The notes: generated by a model not told the origin, from the letters alone. A stretch of DNA of 60,033 nucleotides from Pseudorhodoplanes sinuspersici (GCA_945878025.1 CAMDXM010000003.1:1-60033), one strand, 5' to 3'. Shown: positions 8,986 to 18,344, counted from the first letter of the stretch. A program made the numbers and translations.

Positions 8986-9272
8986 TCGAGCTGTTGTCGT
9001 TCATTTCCTATCTGCTGACGCTTTACGTCTACATCCTGATCGCATCTGCGATCCTGTCCTGGCTGATCGCGTTCAATGTCGTGAACACCCAAAGTCCGGT
9101 GGTGGCGACCATCGCCGATTTCCTCTGGCGCATCACCGAACCGGTGCTGCGGCCGGTCCGCTCGATCCTGCCGAATCTCGGCGGCATCGACATTTCGCCG
9201 ATCATCGTCATTCTGATCATCATTTTCATCCAGAACGTGCTGATCGTGAATATCGCGAAGCTCTTCATCTAA
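8982..9272 (+). CDS. yggT: YggT-family integral membrane protein
   Basis: A 96-residue YggT-family membrane protein with two hydrophobic helices, about residues 4-31 (LSFISYLLTLYVYILIASAILSWLIAF) and 66-92 (ISPIIVILIIIFIQNVLIVNIAKLFI). Between them is the conserved segment FLWRITEPVLRPVRSILPNLGGIDISP that defines the family. YggT proteins have been linked to osmotic tolerance and, in other lineages, to thylakoid or division functions; the biochemical role is unsettled. It is followed 8 bp later by a YggU-like gene and then folD, a common alphaproteobacterial order. Its start overlaps the stop of a 15-codon leader ORF. Confidence 0.93.
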   Translation: MIELLSFISYLLTLYVYILIASAILSWLIAFNVVNTQSPVVATIADFLWRITEPVLRPVRSILPNLGGIDISPIIVILIIIFIQNVLIVNIAKLFI

Positions 9273-9280
9273 GCGTCGCG

Positions 9281-9601
9281 ATGGGCGCGCGCCCCTGGAC
9301 CGCGACCGCACGCGGGCTCGTGCTGGCGGTGCGCCTGACACCCAAGGGTGGACGCGATTCCATTGACGGCGTCGATTCCCTTTCGGACGGACGCTGCGTT
9401 CTGAAGGCGCGGGTGCGCGCCGTGCCGAGCGAGGGCGAGGCGAATGCGGCCCTCGTCAAAATGCTCGCCAAGGCGCTCGATATTCCGGCGCGGTCCGTTT
9501 CCGTCGCCGGCGGCGCCACCGCGCGGGTGAAGCGCATTGTCATCGAGGGCGACGCCACGGCGCTGATCGCGCGGCTGGAGAAATTGACGGCGGCACGCTA
9601 A
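9281..9601 (+). CDS. DUF167 / YggU-family protein
   Basis: A 106-residue member of the UPF0235 (DUF167, YggU) family. It shows the typical pattern LAVRLTPKGGRDSIDGV, LKARVRAVPSEGEANAALVKMLAKAL and ARSVSVAGGATARVKRIVIEG. The fold is a small alpha/beta domain of unknown biochemical activity. The gene starts 8 bp after yggT and ends 36 bp before folD, so the three genes probably share a transcript. Confidence 0.9.
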   Translation: MGARPWTATARGLVLAVRLTPKGGRDSIDGVDSLSDGRCVLKARVRAVPSEGEANAALVKMLAKALDIPARSVSVAGGATARVKRIVIEGDATALIARLEKLTAAR

Positions 9602-9604
9602 AGA

Positions 9605-9626
9605 CGTTGCGTTTTATATCGCAACG
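9605..9626. promoter_or_regulatory. Hairpin in the yggU-folD gap
   Basis: A perfect 7-bp inverted repeat, CGTTGCG-TTTTATAT-CGCAACG, fills most of the 36-bp gap between the YggU-like gene and folD. It stops just before the folD ribosome-binding site (AACGAGG). With no run of T after it, it is not a classical terminator. It could be an operator or an mRNA hairpin that tunes folD translation. Confidence 0.4.
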
Positions 9627-9637
9627 AACGAGGTAAC

Positions 9638-10522
9638 ATGTCAGCAACGATCATCGACGGCAAGGCGATCGCGCAAAGTCTGCGCGGAAAAATCGCCGCC
9701 GCGACGGCCGATCTGAAAACCCGGCATGGTCTCGTGCCGGGTCTGGCCGTGGTGCTTGCCGGCAACGATCCGGCGAGCGAGGTCTATGTGCGCTCGAAAT
9801 CGAAGGCGGTGGTCGAAGCGGGCATGCAATCCTTCGATCACAAGCTGCCGCGGGATGTCACGCAAGCGGAGCTGATGGCGCTCGTTGCCAGGCTGAACGC
9901 GGACAAGAACGTTCACGGCATTCTTGTGCAATTGCCGCTGCCGAAGCAGATCGATTCAACGGCCGTGCTCAACGCCATCGACCCCGCGAAGGATGTCGAC
10001 GGATTTCATCCGGTGAATGTCGGACGGCTCGCCACCGGTTTGCCCGCGCTTGCCCCCTGCACGCCGCTCGGCTCCGTGCGGCTGGCGAAGTCCGTTCATT
10101 CCTCATTGTCGGGAATGGACGCGGTGGTGATCGGCCGCTCCAACATCGTCGGCAAACCGCTCGTGCAATTGCTGCTTGCCGAGAACGCCACCGTGACCAT
10201 CGCGCATTCGAAAACGAAGAACCTCGCGGACGTTTGCCGCCGCGCCGATCTTTTGTTTGCGGCCGTCGGGCGGCCGGAAATGGTGCGCGGAAACTGGATC
10301 AAGCCGGGCGCGACCGTGATCGATGTCGGCATCAACCGCGTGCCGGGGGACGCCGGGAAAACGAAGCTCGTGGGCGATGTCGCTTTCACCGAAGCCAAGG
10401 ACGTTGCCGGCGCGATCACACCGGTTCCCGGCGGCGTCGGGCCCATGACCATCGCCTGCGTGATCCTCAACACGCTGCGCGCGGCCTGTGCCGGCGCGGG
10501 CGTGCCGGAGCCGGATGTGTGA
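9638..10522 (+). CDS. folD: FolD, methylenetetrahydrofolate dehydrogenase/cyclohydrolase
   Basis: The bifunctional cytosolic enzyme that interconverts 5,10-methylene-THF, 5,10-methenyl-THF and 10-formyl-THF, supplying one-carbon units for purines and formyl-Met-tRNA. The 294 residues match the usual length. The N-terminal catalytic domain has Tyr50 and Lys54 in [10 protein letters not shown] and the DVDGFHP loop. The NADP-binding segment is [15 protein letters not shown], and the C-terminal [18 protein letters not shown] is diagnostic. A clear ribosome-binding site (CGAGG) precedes the ATG. Confidence 0.97.
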   Translation: MSATIIDGKAIAQSLRGKIAAATADLKTRHGLVPGLAVVLAGNDPASEVYVRSKSKAVVEAGMQSFDHKLPRDVTQAELMALVARLNADKNVHGILVQLPLPKQIDSTAVLNAIDPAKDVDGFHPVNVGRLATGLPALAPCTPLGSVRLAKSVHSSLSGMDAVVIGRSNIVGKPLVQLLLAENATVTIAHSKTKNLADVCRRADLLFAAVGRPEMVRGNWIKPGATVIDVGINRVPGDAGKTKLVGDVAFTEAKDVAGAITPVPGGVGPMTIACVILNTLRAACAGAGVPEPDV

Positions 10523-10581
10523 ACTTCTTGCCTTCGCTGTGCGACCAAGCAATGAAGCGGTCTGTGGAAGGAACCGGCAAC

Positions 10582-11214
10582 ATGTCTCATCCGATCATCC
10601 GGACGTCCGGCCTTGCGCTGTCGCTCGCGCTATTCGCCGTCTTTCCGGCGGCCGCGCAGGAGATTTTCAGCGTCTATACCAAGTTCGACGCCGACAAGAC
10701 CTGCAAGCATACGCCCGGCACGGAAGAGGAAGACTACGGCTTCTGGCGCTGCCCGGGTTATGGCGGATTGATCGTCTACCTGTCGGCCGGCGACCAGCGC
10801 ATGACCGTGAGCTTCGGCGCCAGCGTGAAAAAGGCGCAAGACGAAGTCGCCGCCGGTGAGACCTTTCCCGGATTCAACAATGTGTATGAAGGCACGGTGG
10901 AATGGCGTGTCGAGAAATTGCCGAACGGCAAGACGCGACCCTTCGCTACCATCCTGCGCTGGAATCTGCGCACCAACGCCGACGGCGAGCGCGGCAACGT
11001 CAAGAGCACAGGCCGGATGCTGGTGGTGACGCGGCTCAATCCCGGCGGCGTCTGCCATGTCGGATATGTCGCTGGGCGCGACCCCAAGGCCAATGAACTG
11101 GCGCACGAGATCGCAGACAAGCAAGCCAAGACATTCAACTGCGAGAAAGACGATCCGCACGGCGGCGGCGACAATAATCCTTACGCGACCGAGAAAAAAT
11201 CGGAACGAAAATAA
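10582..11214 (+). CDS. Secreted protein of unknown function
   Basis: A 210-residue protein with a good signal peptide (MSHPIIRTSGLALSLALFAVFPAAAQ, cleavage after AAAQ). The track frame begins inside folD. I chose the ATG at 10582 because AAGGAACC stands 6-10 bases before it; an ATG at 10552 in the same frame is less likely. The mature part contains three cysteines (TCKH, FWRCPGYGG, GGVCHVGY) and a late C in FNCEKDD. It is a beta-rich looking protein with no domain I recognise. The C-terminus is Lys/Glu/Asn-rich. It follows folD by 59 bp. No function is proposed. Confidence 0.75.
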   Translation: MSHPIIRTSGLALSLALFAVFPAAAQEIFSVYTKFDADKTCKHTPGTEEEDYGFWRCPGYGGLIVYLSAGDQRMTVSFGASVKKAQDEVAAGETFPGFNNVYEGTVEWRVEKLPNGKTRPFATILRWNLRTNADGERGNVKSTGRMLVVTRLNPGGVCHVGYVAGRDPKANELAHEIADKQAKTFNCEKDDPHGGGDNNPYATEKKSERK

Positions 11215-11234
11215 GTCTGGCGGCGCAATTGAGC

Positions 11235-11333
11235 CGTCACTCCGGGCCGCGAGCGAATCTGGATTCCGGAAACGATTTTCAAGTGTGCGTCCGGATTCCA
11301 GAACAGATCAGCGTTGCGGGCTTTCCGGAATAA
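11235..11333. repeat. Degenerate copy of the GTCATTCCGG palindromic repeat
   Basis: The gap between the secreted orphan and the GNAT gene contains GTCACTCCGGGCCGCGAGCGAATCTGGATTCCGG, a second CCGGATTCCAG and a final TTCCGGAATA. These are worn versions of modules in the repeats at 24004 and 54674. The palindromic core is no longer intact. Confidence 0.45.
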
Positions 11334-11343
11334 AATCGAAGGA

Positions 11344-11853
11344 TCAGCCCTGCCAGGCGAAGGCGACCTTGTCGAGCACCTTGGTGCCGAACCGCTCCGA
11401 GGAGCGCGCGACCGCGCGTCCGCCGAGCGCGCGATAGAATTCCACCGCCGGCTCGTTGTCGGACAGGGCCCACACCACCATGCTCTTCAATCCGCTTTGC
11501 GTCATATCCTTGCGCGCGGAGGAAAACAGGCGGCGGCCGAAACCCAATCCTTGAAATTCGGGGCGCAGATAAAGTTCGTAGATCTCGGCATCGTAATAGA
11601 GGCTGCGCGCGCGGTTGCGGCCGTAATTCGCGTAGCCCGCGATGTTGTCGCCGAATTGCATGAGGGCGATCCGGCTGCCTTTGCGGATCGCCGAATCCCA
11701 CCAATCCGGTCCGCGCCGGCTGATCAGCTTGTCGAGTTCCGCGCCGGGAATGATTCCCTGATAGGCTCCGCGCCAAGCCTCGTCGTGAGTCTCCGCGACG
11801 GCTGGGGCATCCGCTGGGCGGGCGCGGCGAATCTCTATAAGGACCGTGCTCAT
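11344..11853 (-). CDS. GNAT-family N-acetyltransferase (RimI-like)
   Basis: An acetyl-CoA-dependent N-acetyltransferase of about 169 residues. The core pattern is present: a beta strand with IAGYANYGRN, then ELYLRPEFQGLGFGRRLFSSARKDM, where the Q-x-x-G-x-G/A pyrophosphate loop appears as QGLGFG. This is followed by LKSMVVWALSDNEPAVEFYRALGG. The ATG at 11853 (MSTVLIEIRRARPADAPAVAE) fits the family N-terminus better than the upstream ATG at 11895. The substrate, protein N-terminus or small amine, is not predictable. Confidence 0.88.
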   Translation of the reverse strand: MSTVLIEIRRARPADAPAVAETHDEAWRGAYQGIIPGAELDKLISRRGPDWWDSAIRKGSRIALMQFGDNIAGYANYGRNRARSLYYDAEIYELYLRPEFQGLGFGRRLFSSARKDMTQSGLKSMVVWALSDNEPAVEFYRALGGRAVARSSERFGTKVLDKVAFAWQG

Positions 11854-12013
11854 ACCCGGATATGAGCAAGGCCTGAGTCGGGCTTCAAGCCCCACGGTTA
11901 AAGATGGGTTAACGGTTGTGGATTATCCGCCGGAATTGCGGCCTTCGTTGCCGGAAAGAAACAAGTTCGAACGGCTCCAGATCGCGTCTGGCGCCTTGAA
12001 ATCTTTCGCGAGA

Positions 12014-12931
12014 ATGCTCGCATTTTCTGCCGTCCTGATTGGCAGTTACGCCGATTCCTTGCGCGCACAAGCGCTGCCCGGCTCGCAAGGGCCCGAACGG
12101 GGCGCATTCCGGCAGCAGCTCTGGCTTGTCCCATCTCAGGACAGGTCGGTGCTGATGCGAACGGCGGTCTTTCGGCCATCCGGCCCCGGTCCCTTTCCGC
12201 TGGTCGTCATCAATCACGGTTCGACCCAGGACGAGGCCAAACGTGCTGAATATTCGCAGCCGGTTTATCAGGTCGCGTCGGAATGGTTTGTGCAACGCGG
12301 CTACGCGGTCGCGGTCCCGCAGCGGCCCGGACACGGCGAAACCGGCGGACCTTATTTCGAGTCCAGCAAAGGATGCGCCAATGCGGATTATCGTGCATCC
12401 GGGCTTGCGACGGCCGACAGCATCCAGGCTGCGATCGATTATTTCGTCCAGCAGCCCTTTGTGAAAAAGACCGATGTGATCGTGGTCGGGCAATCGGCCG
12501 GCGGCTGGGGCTCGCTTGCGCTCGCGAGCCGCAATCCGCGCAACGTGAAGGCGGTCATCAATTTCGCGGGCGGCCGCGGCGGGCGCATCGGCGACCGGCC
12601 GAACAACAATTGCGCGCCGGAGCGGCTGATCGAGGCCGCGCGCTCATATGGTGCGTCCGCGCGCATTCCGGTGCTGTCGATCTATGCCGAGAACGACACT
12701 TACTTCGCGCCGTCGATCTCAAAACCGCTCAACGACGCATTCCGCGGAGCCGGCGGGCGCGTGGATTTCCGTCTGCTGCCGCCATTCGGGCTGGAGGGGC
12801 ATTCGCTCCTGGGCGCACGCAATGGACGAGAGATCTGGGGGCCGATCGTGGCGGAGTTATTGAAAGGCGTTGCGGGGCATCGCTCGCCGACGTCCGGCGA
12901 ATCCGAGGTCGGCGGCACGCGTTCGCAATGA
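12014..12931 (+). CDS. Secreted alpha/beta hydrolase (dienelactone-hydrolase-like)
   Basis: An exported alpha/beta-hydrolase of about 305 residues. The nucleophile elbow is VGQSAGGWGS with Ser at about residue 161 of this model. VINHGSTQDEAKR provides the oxyanion region, and FGLEGHSLLGA the likely catalytic His; ENDTYFAP probably carries the acid. The track begins at 11846, overlapping the divergent GNAT gene. I prefer the ATG at 12014, which gives a signal-like N-terminus (MLAFSAVLIGSYADSLRAQALPG), though an upstream GTG/TTG start cannot be excluded. The substrate is unknown. It converges on typA with 12 bp between stops. Confidence 0.8.
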   Translation: MLAFSAVLIGSYADSLRAQALPGSQGPERGAFRQQLWLVPSQDRSVLMRTAVFRPSGPGPFPLVVINHGSTQDEAKRAEYSQPVYQVASEWFVQRGYAVAVPQRPGHGETGGPYFESSKGCANADYRASGLATADSIQAAIDYFVQQPFVKKTDVIVVGQSAGGWGSLALASRNPRNVKAVINFAGGRGGRIGDRPNNNCAPERLIEAARSYGASARIPVLSIYAENDTYFAPSISKPLNDAFRGAGGRVDFRLLPPFGLEGHSLLGARNGREIWGPIVAELLKGVAGHRSPTSGESEVGGTRSQ

Positions 12932-12943
12932 GCGGAAAGCGGT

Positions 12944-14773
12944 CTACGCCACTTCCGCTTCCTTGCGGCGCTCTTCCCGCTTGCGGTCGTTGGGATCGAG
13001 CAGCTTCTTGCGCAGGCGGATCGACTTCGGCGTCACCTCGACCAGTTCGTCGTCCTGGATATAGGCGAGCGCTTTTTCCAGCGTCATCTTGATCGGCGGC
13101 GTCAGCCGCACCGCTTCGTCCTTCGAGGTGGTGCGGATGTTGGTCAGCTTCTTGCCCTTGAGCACGTTCACTTCGAGATCGTTGTCGCGCGTATGCTCGC
13201 CGACGATCATGCCGCGATAGACCTTCCAGCCCGGCTCGATCATCATCGGGCCGCGATCCTCGAGATTCCACAGCGCGAAGGCGACCGCTTCGCCGGCATC
13301 GGTGGAGATCAGCACGCCGTTACGGCGGCCCATGACGTCGCCCTTGAAGGGCGCATATTCATGAAAGATGCGGTTCATGATCGCAGTGCCGCGTGTGTCG
13401 GTCAGCAATTCACCCTGATATCCGATCAGCCCGCGCGTCGGCGCGTAGAATACAAGCCGCAGCCGCCCGCCGCCGGACGGCCGCATCTCGATCATTTCGC
13501 CTTTACGTTCCGACATCTTCTGCACCACGATGCCGGAATGCTCTTCATCCACGTCAATCGTGACTTCCTCGATCGGCTCGGTCACTTCGCCGGTCTTTTC
13601 ATCCTTGAGGAACAGCACCTTCGGACGCGACACTGAAAGTTCAAAGCCTTCGCGGCGCATGGTCTCGATCAGGATGCCGAGCTGCAATTCGCCGCGCCCC
13701 GCCACCTCCATCGAATCCTTGTCCTCGGATTCCGCAACCTTCAGTGCGACATTGCCTTCGCCTTCGCGCAGCAGGCGGTCGCGGATCATCCGGCTCGTCA
13801 CCTTGTCGCCTTCGGTTCCGGCGAGCGGGGAATCGTTGACGCGAAATGTCATGGCGAGCGTTGGCGGATCGATCGGCTGAGCGGGGATCGGCTCCGTCAC
13901 TTCAGGCGCGCAGATTGTGTGCGCCACGGTCGCTTGCGGCAGCCCGGCGATCGACACGATGTCGCCTGCGCTGGCTTCGTCCAGCGCAAGGCGTTCAAGG
14001 CCGCGGAACGCGAGCACTTTCGAAATACGGCCTTCCTCGATCACCTTGCCGTCGCGGTCGAGCACTTTGGCCATTTGATTGGGCTTCACGCTGCCGGATG
14101 TGATGCGCCCGGTGACAATGCGGCCGAGATAGGAATTGGCCTCCAGGATCGTGCCGAGCATCCGGAACGGACCCTCTTCGACTCTGGGTGGCGCGACATG
14201 GCGCAGGATCAGATCGAACAATGGCTTCATGCCCTTGTCCTTCGGGCCTTCCTCTTTTTCCGCCATCCAGCCTTCCTTGGCCGAACCGTAGAGAATCGGA
14301 AAATCGAGTTGCTCGTCGGTCGCGTCGAGCGCGGCGAACAGATCGAATACTTCGTTGACGACCTGCGTCGCACGCGCGTCCGGGCGGTCGACCTTGTTGA
14401 TCACGACGATGGGCTTCAATCCCATCTTCAGCGCCTTCGAGACCACGAACTTGGTTTGTGGCAGCGGCCCTTCGGCGGCATCGACGAGAACGATCGCGCC
14501 GTCGACCATGTTCAGAATGCGCTCGACCTCGCCGCCGAAATCGGCGTGGCCCGGCGTGTCCACGATGTTGATGCGGATGTCGTTCCACAGGATCGAGGTC
14601 GCCTTGGCCAGAATGGTGATGCCGCGCTCGCGCTCCAGGTCGTTGGAATCCATCGCGCGTTCGGCGACCCGCTGGTTCTCGCGGAACGAGCCCGATTGCT
14701 GCAGGAGCCGGTCGACCAGCGTGGTTTTGCCATGGTCAACGTGCGCGATGATCGCGACATTACGGAGCTTCAT
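12944..14773 (-). CDS. typA: TypA/BipA ribosome-associated GTPase
   Basis: A 609-residue translational GTPase that helps ribosome assembly and stress or cold adaptation. G1 is AHVDHGKTT at about residues 11-19, followed by [11 protein letters not shown] (switch I), [14 protein letters not shown] (G3) and VINKVDRP (G4). Downstream are the EF-G-like domains II-V and the TypA-specific C-terminal domain ([42 protein letters not shown]-like segment). Length is full. A GC-rich hairpin at 14797-14815 lies in the leader, 24-42 bp before the start. Confidence 0.97.
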   Translation of the reverse strand: MKLRNVAIIAHVDHGKTTLVDRLLQQSGSFRENQRVAERAMDSNDLERERGITILAKATSILWNDIRINIVDTPGHADFGGEVERILNMVDGAIVLVDAAEGPLPQTKFVVSKALKMGLKPIVVINKVDRPDARATQVVNEVFDLFAALDATDEQLDFPILYGSAKEGWMAEKEEGPKDKGMKPLFDLILRHVAPPRVEEGPFRMLGTILEANSYLGRIVTGRITSGSVKPNQMAKVLDRDGKVIEEGRISKVLAFRGLERLALDEASAGDIVSIAGLPQATVAHTICAPEVTEPIPAQPIDPPTLAMTFRVNDSPLAGTEGDKVTSRMIRDRLLREGEGNVALKVAESEDKDSMEVAGRGELQLGILIETMRREGFELSVSRPKVLFLKDEKTGEVTEPIEEVTIDVDEEHSGIVVQKMSERKGEMIEMRPSGGGRLRLVFYAPTRGLIGYQGELLTDTRGTAIMNRIFHEYAPFKGDVMGRRNGVLISTDAGEAVAFALWNLEDRGPMMIEPGWKVYRGMIVGEHTRDNDLEVNVLKGKKLTNIRTTSKDEAVRLTPPIKMTLEKALAYIQDDELVEVTPKSIRLRKKLLDPNDRKREERRKEAEVA

Positions 14774-14796
14774 GATGTGGGTCCGGAAGTGAAAGC

Positions 14797-14815
14797 GCGG
14801 GCCAAGCGGGCCCGC
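14797..14815 (-). promoter_or_regulatory. GC-rich hairpin in the typA leader
   Basis: GCGGGCC-AAGCG-GGCCCGC is a 7-bp perfect stem about 24 bp upstream of the typA ATG. There is no U-tract on the typA side, so it does not look like a terminator. It may affect translation of the mRNA, for example at low temperature. This is a structural observation only. Confidence 0.35.
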
Positions 14816-14881
14816 GGCTATTTGCGGTGCAATATAGTCAGGGAAGCCGCCAAGGCAACCGTTTAGATGCCTGAAACGAGC

Positions 14882-16342
14882 CTATTTGCGCCGTTTTGGG
14901 CGGCGCGCGGTTAAAATCGCCTTCCGGTCGGCGATCGCGGACCGGGTCTGCTCGATGGAGAGCACGAAGGAGAGCTCCGATTCGCCAAGCGCCGAGCGTT
15001 CGGCGCGATGCACCGTCTCGATCACGAGTTCGTCGGCCTGCGCCTGCAATTTGTCGAGCGCCTTCATGGTCTGGACACGGCGCGCCCGCTTGCCGATATC
15101 CAGCAGCTTGTTGAGCAGGCGCAGATGATGCGTCCGCTCGCCGGCTTTCATGTAGGAAGCGATGCCGGCCAATCCGGAACCGAACAGCGGAACGATCATC
15201 AGAAACCAGAACAGGTGATCGCCGTACCGGTCGAAGAATGTCTTCTGCTCGTCGTCGAAATAGGCTTTCGCGCCCGGATGCACGGAGGCATTGGCGTCCC
15301 TGTTGGTATTCGGCTTTTCGATCCTGGCGAAACCGATCAATTCGGATGACAGCGTCTGCCGCGCCGAGAGCAGAAGCCGCGCCAGCTCTCCGACCGTGGC
15401 GTCGCTCACGGAATTGGCCGCGACGATATGGTGCGCCACCATCGCCGTTTCGATGTCCTCGTCCGGCCGCGACGGCGATCCGCCGAAAGCGCCTTTCGGG
15501 ATTTTGCTGCTTTCATAGGCCGGAAAACGTTCGGCGATCGCTTCGGACCCGCCGATCGGCAAGAACACCGGCGGCTTCCTGTTGGGTGTGATCGCAACGA
15601 TTGCGCCGATCGCGTCGGCGGTGGCCTTGCTGGTGAGCGGTCCGACCGCGAGTATGGCGTCGGGTTTCTGTTCGCGGATTGCGGCCGCGACATTGGTCTC
15701 CGGCAGATTGATGACCTGAACGCTGTCGAATGCGACTTCGTATTGGCCGAGAATCACTTTGAGCAATTCGATGTTGCCTTGCGCGTGCCCGACCACGCCG
15801 ATGCGTTTTCCGGCAAGATCCTCGACATTCTCGATCTTTGCCGCTTTCGCTCTCTTGTTTTTGTCCGGACTGGCGGCATCGAAGGGTTCGCCCGGCGCGA
15901 ACAGCACGGTGTAGTTCTTGCGCAGGATCGCAACCACCTGTCCGGTTCTCGGAAACGCCAGATCTTGGCGCACGACCGCGAGATCGGCCTTGCCGGAATC
16001 GATCAGCGCGGCGCTTTGCACGGAGCCGTCGGTGACTATCGGCTTGAGCCGCACCGGCGCGTTATCCTTTGTGAATTTCACGCTCAGGAACTGCACCAGC
16101 CGCAGATCGTCGCTGCCGGCGGGGCCGACCGCGATCTTGAACATCGTCGGTTGCGACTGGAGATAGTAAACGCTGGCGGAAAGACCGACCGCGAGCAGCA
16201 GGACGCTGATCAGCACCCCCCAGCGATGACGCAGCATGATCTCGATGCGGCGCTCGAAATCCTGCTCGATGGTGTCGAGGCTCGCGGCCTGCCGCACCGC
16301 GGTCGTGGTGGGGAGCAGTGCGCTGATGCGGTGTTTGGCCAT
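14882..16342 (-). CDS. Membrane-anchored TAXI-family TRAP solute-binding protein
   Basis: A 486-residue protein whose middle (about residues 65-350) is a TAXI-type periplasmic binding domain: FKIAVGPAGSDDLRLVQFLSVKF, SGKADLAVVRQDL, GKRIGVVGHAQGNIELLKVIL, AAIREQKPDAILAVGPL. Unlike ordinary TAXI proteins it has no cleavable signal. It begins with about 38 cytoplasmic residues, then a membrane helix (HRWGVLISVLLLAVGLSASVYYL). After the binding domain there is a second helix (HLFWFLMIVPLFGSGLAGIASYM) and a basic, coiled-coil-like C-terminus (about 90 residues ending RRPKRRK). No TRAP permease genes are nearby. A sensor role is possible but is an inference. Confidence 0.82.
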   Translation of the reverse strand: MAKHRISALLPTTTAVRQAASLDTIEQDFERRIEIMLRHRWGVLISVLLLAVGLSASVYYLQSQPTMFKIAVGPAGSDDLRLVQFLSVKFTKDNAPVRLKPIVTDGSVQSAALIDSGKADLAVVRQDLAFPRTGQVVAILRKNYTVLFAPGEPFDAASPDKNKRAKAAKIENVEDLAGKRIGVVGHAQGNIELLKVILGQYEVAFDSVQVINLPETNVAAAIREQKPDAILAVGPLTSKATADAIGAIVAITPNRKPPVFLPIGGSEAIAERFPAYESSKIPKGAFGGSPSRPDEDIETAMVAHHIVAANSVSDATVGELARLLLSARQTLSSELIGFARIEKPNTNRDANASVHPGAKAYFDDEQKTFFDRYGDHLFWFLMIVPLFGSGLAGIASYMKAGERTHHLRLLNKLLDIGKRARRVQTMKALDKLQAQADELVIETVHRAERSALGESELSFVLSIEQTRSAIADRKAILTARRPKRRK

Positions 16343-16373
16343 GCGACGATATTCCGGATCAGGCGGCAGACTA

Positions 16374-17492
16374 TCACGCTCCGGCCGGGCGGCTCCATGG
16401 TCCGGCCTGCATTCCCTCCGGCATCGCCTCGCGCACCATCATCAATTCGCCGAGCGTCTCGGCGGTGACGAGGCCGAGAAGGCGGCCGTCGCTTTCGACG
16501 ACGGCGACGGCGGTTGCGGATTTATTCTGCAGGAGCTGCAACGCTTCCTCGAGCGGGCGGCGCTTGTCGATGGTCGGCAGCGTCGGGTTCATGGCCTCGC
16601 GCACGCGCGCATCGGGGCCGAGCGTCTTGAGCGCGCGGATGATGTCGGAGCGGCCGAGCAGGCCGGTCGGCTTTCCGGCGCCGTCGACCACGGGAAATTC
16701 GTTCTGGCTGGTGCGCAGCAAGGTCTGTACCGCCTCGTCGATATGCGCCTCCGGCGAGAGCGAAACGATCTGCGTCATGGTTGCCGCGGAGACCGGCACG
16801 CCGCGCGAGACCGCGCGCAAAGCCACCATATGCGCTTCCGAGGAGGCCGCGAGATAGACGAAAATCGCGATGAAGATCAGCATCGGATTGTAGAACAGCC
16901 CGACAAAGCCAAGGAGGAAAGCCGTGCCCTGACCGATCGCGGCCGCGATTTCCGTTGCGCGCACGAAGCCGAGCCTGGTCGCGAGCAAGGCGCGCAATAC
17001 GCGCCCGCCATCCATCGGGAAAGCCGGGATCATGTTGAACAAAGCGAGAAAAAGATTGACCGCGGCGAGCCGGTCGATGAGCGAGATTTTGGCGTCGTCC
17101 ATGCTCGCAACCGCGCCGTATTTCAGGTTCGCGCCCGTGAACGCGATCAGGACAATCGCGATGACGACATTCACCATTGGCCCCGCCACGGCGATCAGGA
17201 ATTCCTCGCGCGGCTTTTCCGGGATGCTTTCGAGCCGCGCCACGCCGCCGATCGGCAGCAGCGTCACGTCGGGCGTCTTCACGCCGAAGGCGCGGGCGGT
17301 GAAAATGTGGCCGAATTCGTGGGCGAGAACGCACAGAAAGAGCAGCACAAGGAAAGCCGTTCCGCTCCAGGCCGCCTCGGCGCCGCCCGACACATAGCTC
17401 GCCGCGAAAATCCAGGCGAGAAACAGTACGAATGTGACATGGATCCGGACCTGCGTTCCCGCGATCGAGCCGATATTGAACGACCAAGACAT
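16374..17492 (-). CDS. Site-2 protease (M50) with C-terminal CBS pair
   Basis: An intramembrane zinc metalloprotease of the SpoIVFB-like branch, 372 residues. The zinc motif HEFGH is at residues 58-62 in the second membrane helix, and the third ligand Asp161 is in IPAFPMDGGRVLRALL. About six hydrophobic segments fill residues 17-220. Two CBS domains occupy the last 130 residues (MTQIVSLSPEAHIDEAVQTLLRTSQNEFPVVDG...; REAMNPTLPTIDKRRPLEEALQLLQ), suggesting control by an adenosine ligand. It faces the phhB-like gene across a 99-bp divergent region. The substrate is unknown. Confidence 0.93.
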   Translation of the reverse strand: MSWSFNIGSIAGTQVRIHVTFVLFLAWIFAASYVSGGAEAAWSGTAFLVLLFLCVLAHEFGHIFTARAFGVKTPDVTLLPIGGVARLESIPEKPREEFLIAVAGPMVNVVIAIVLIAFTGANLKYGAVASMDDAKISLIDRLAAVNLFLALFNMIPAFPMDGGRVLRALLATRLGFVRATEIAAAIGQGTAFLLGFVGLFYNPMLIFIAIFVYLAASSEAHMVALRAVSRGVPVSAATMTQIVSLSPEAHIDEAVQTLLRTSQNEFPVVDGAGKPTGLLGRSDIIRALKTLGPDARVREAMNPTLPTIDKRRPLEEALQLLQNKSATAVAVVESDGRLLGLVTAETLGELMMVREAMPEGMQAGPWSRPAGA

Positions 17493-17591
17493 GAAATCCG
17501 TAGCCTCCCGTGTCTGCTATCAAGGAAGGTAGTATCGTTGCGTGGCGTTTTCGAGGGCATGAGTGTCACGCCTCGACGAAGGGAGTAGCCG

Positions 17592-17879
17592 ATGCAGAAA
17601 CTGACAGGGGAGAGCCGCAAGGCGGCTTTGGCCAAATTGCTTGGCTGGTCGGAGGTACCCGGCCGCGACGCCATTGCCAAAACCTTCACCTTCAGGAATT
17701 TCAGCGAAGCCTTCGGCTTTATGACACGTGCCGCGCTCGTGGCCGAGAAACTCGACCATCATCCGGAATGGTTCAATATCTACAAGACCGTGGATGTGAC
17801 GCTTTCGACGCATGACGCCGGCGGATTGACCGAGCGCGACATAAAGCTGGCCGAGGCGATGGACAAGATCGCGGGCTGA
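17592..17879 (+). CDS. phhB: 4a-hydroxytetrahydrobiopterin dehydratase (PhhB/PCD-like)
   Basis: A 95-residue pterin-4a-carbinolamine dehydratase, complete for the family. The active-site signature is the [32 protein letters not shown] region, with the paired His residues and the Trp. In phenylalanine-hydroxylating bacteria it recycles the oxidised pterin. In others it may serve molybdopterin or folate-type pterins. No phenylalanine hydroxylase gene is present in this window, so the physiological partner is unknown. Confidence 0.94.
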   Translation: MQKLTGESRKAALAKLLGWSEVPGRDAIAKTFTFRNFSEAFGFMTRAALVAEKLDHHPEWFNIYKTVDVTLSTHDAGGLTERDIKLAEAMDKIAG

Positions 17880-17948
17880 AGAGTGGGTTGCGTCCTGTTC
17901 GTGCCGTGACCATGTTTGCGGACAGCGTTGCCACAAACGGAGGCTGGA

Positions 17949-18338
17949 ATGCGATTTGGCCGCACATCAACGGGAAGCAAGGCCTGGTCCGGCAAGCCGC
18001 GCCGCCCCGCGCCCAATGTGGCGGAAGACGAGCGCGTCGTGCGCTCCGGATTCTGGGTCAAGGTCAAGCGGCAGACCGCAAAGCTTCCCTTCATCGAAGA
18101 TCTGCTCTCCGCCTATTATTGCGCGTTCGACCGCGAGACGCCGCTGCACGTGCGCGCGGTGCTGCTCGGCGCGCTCGCCTATTTCGTGCTGCCTTTCGAC
18201 GGCATCCCGGACGTCTTGCCGCTGCTCGGCTTCACCGACGACGCGGCCGTGCTCGCCACCGCGATGAAGCTCGTGATCGATAATGTCCGGCCCGAACATC
18301 GTGAGGCGGCGCGGCGCAAGCTCGAAGGCATGAATTAG
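17949..18338 (+). CDS. YkvA / DUF1232-family membrane protein
   Basis: A small protein of about 129 residues with the DUF1232 core at residues 68-115: VRAVLLGALAYFVLPFDGIPDVLPLLGFTDDAAVLATAMKLV. The YFVLPFDGIPDVLP segment is the family hallmark. The N-terminus is basic and probably cytoplasmic. I start it at the ATG at 17949, preceded by GGAGGCTGGA, rather than at 17916. The family is widespread but of unknown function. A strong hairpin with a U-tract follows the gene. Confidence 0.88.
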   Translation: MRFGRTSTGSKAWSGKPRRPAPNVAEDERVVRSGFWVKVKRQTAKLPFIEDLLSAYYCAFDRETPLHVRAVLLGALAYFVLPFDGIPDVLPLLGFTDDAAVLATAMKLVIDNVRPEHREAARRKLEGMN

Positions 18339-18344
18339 TCGCCT

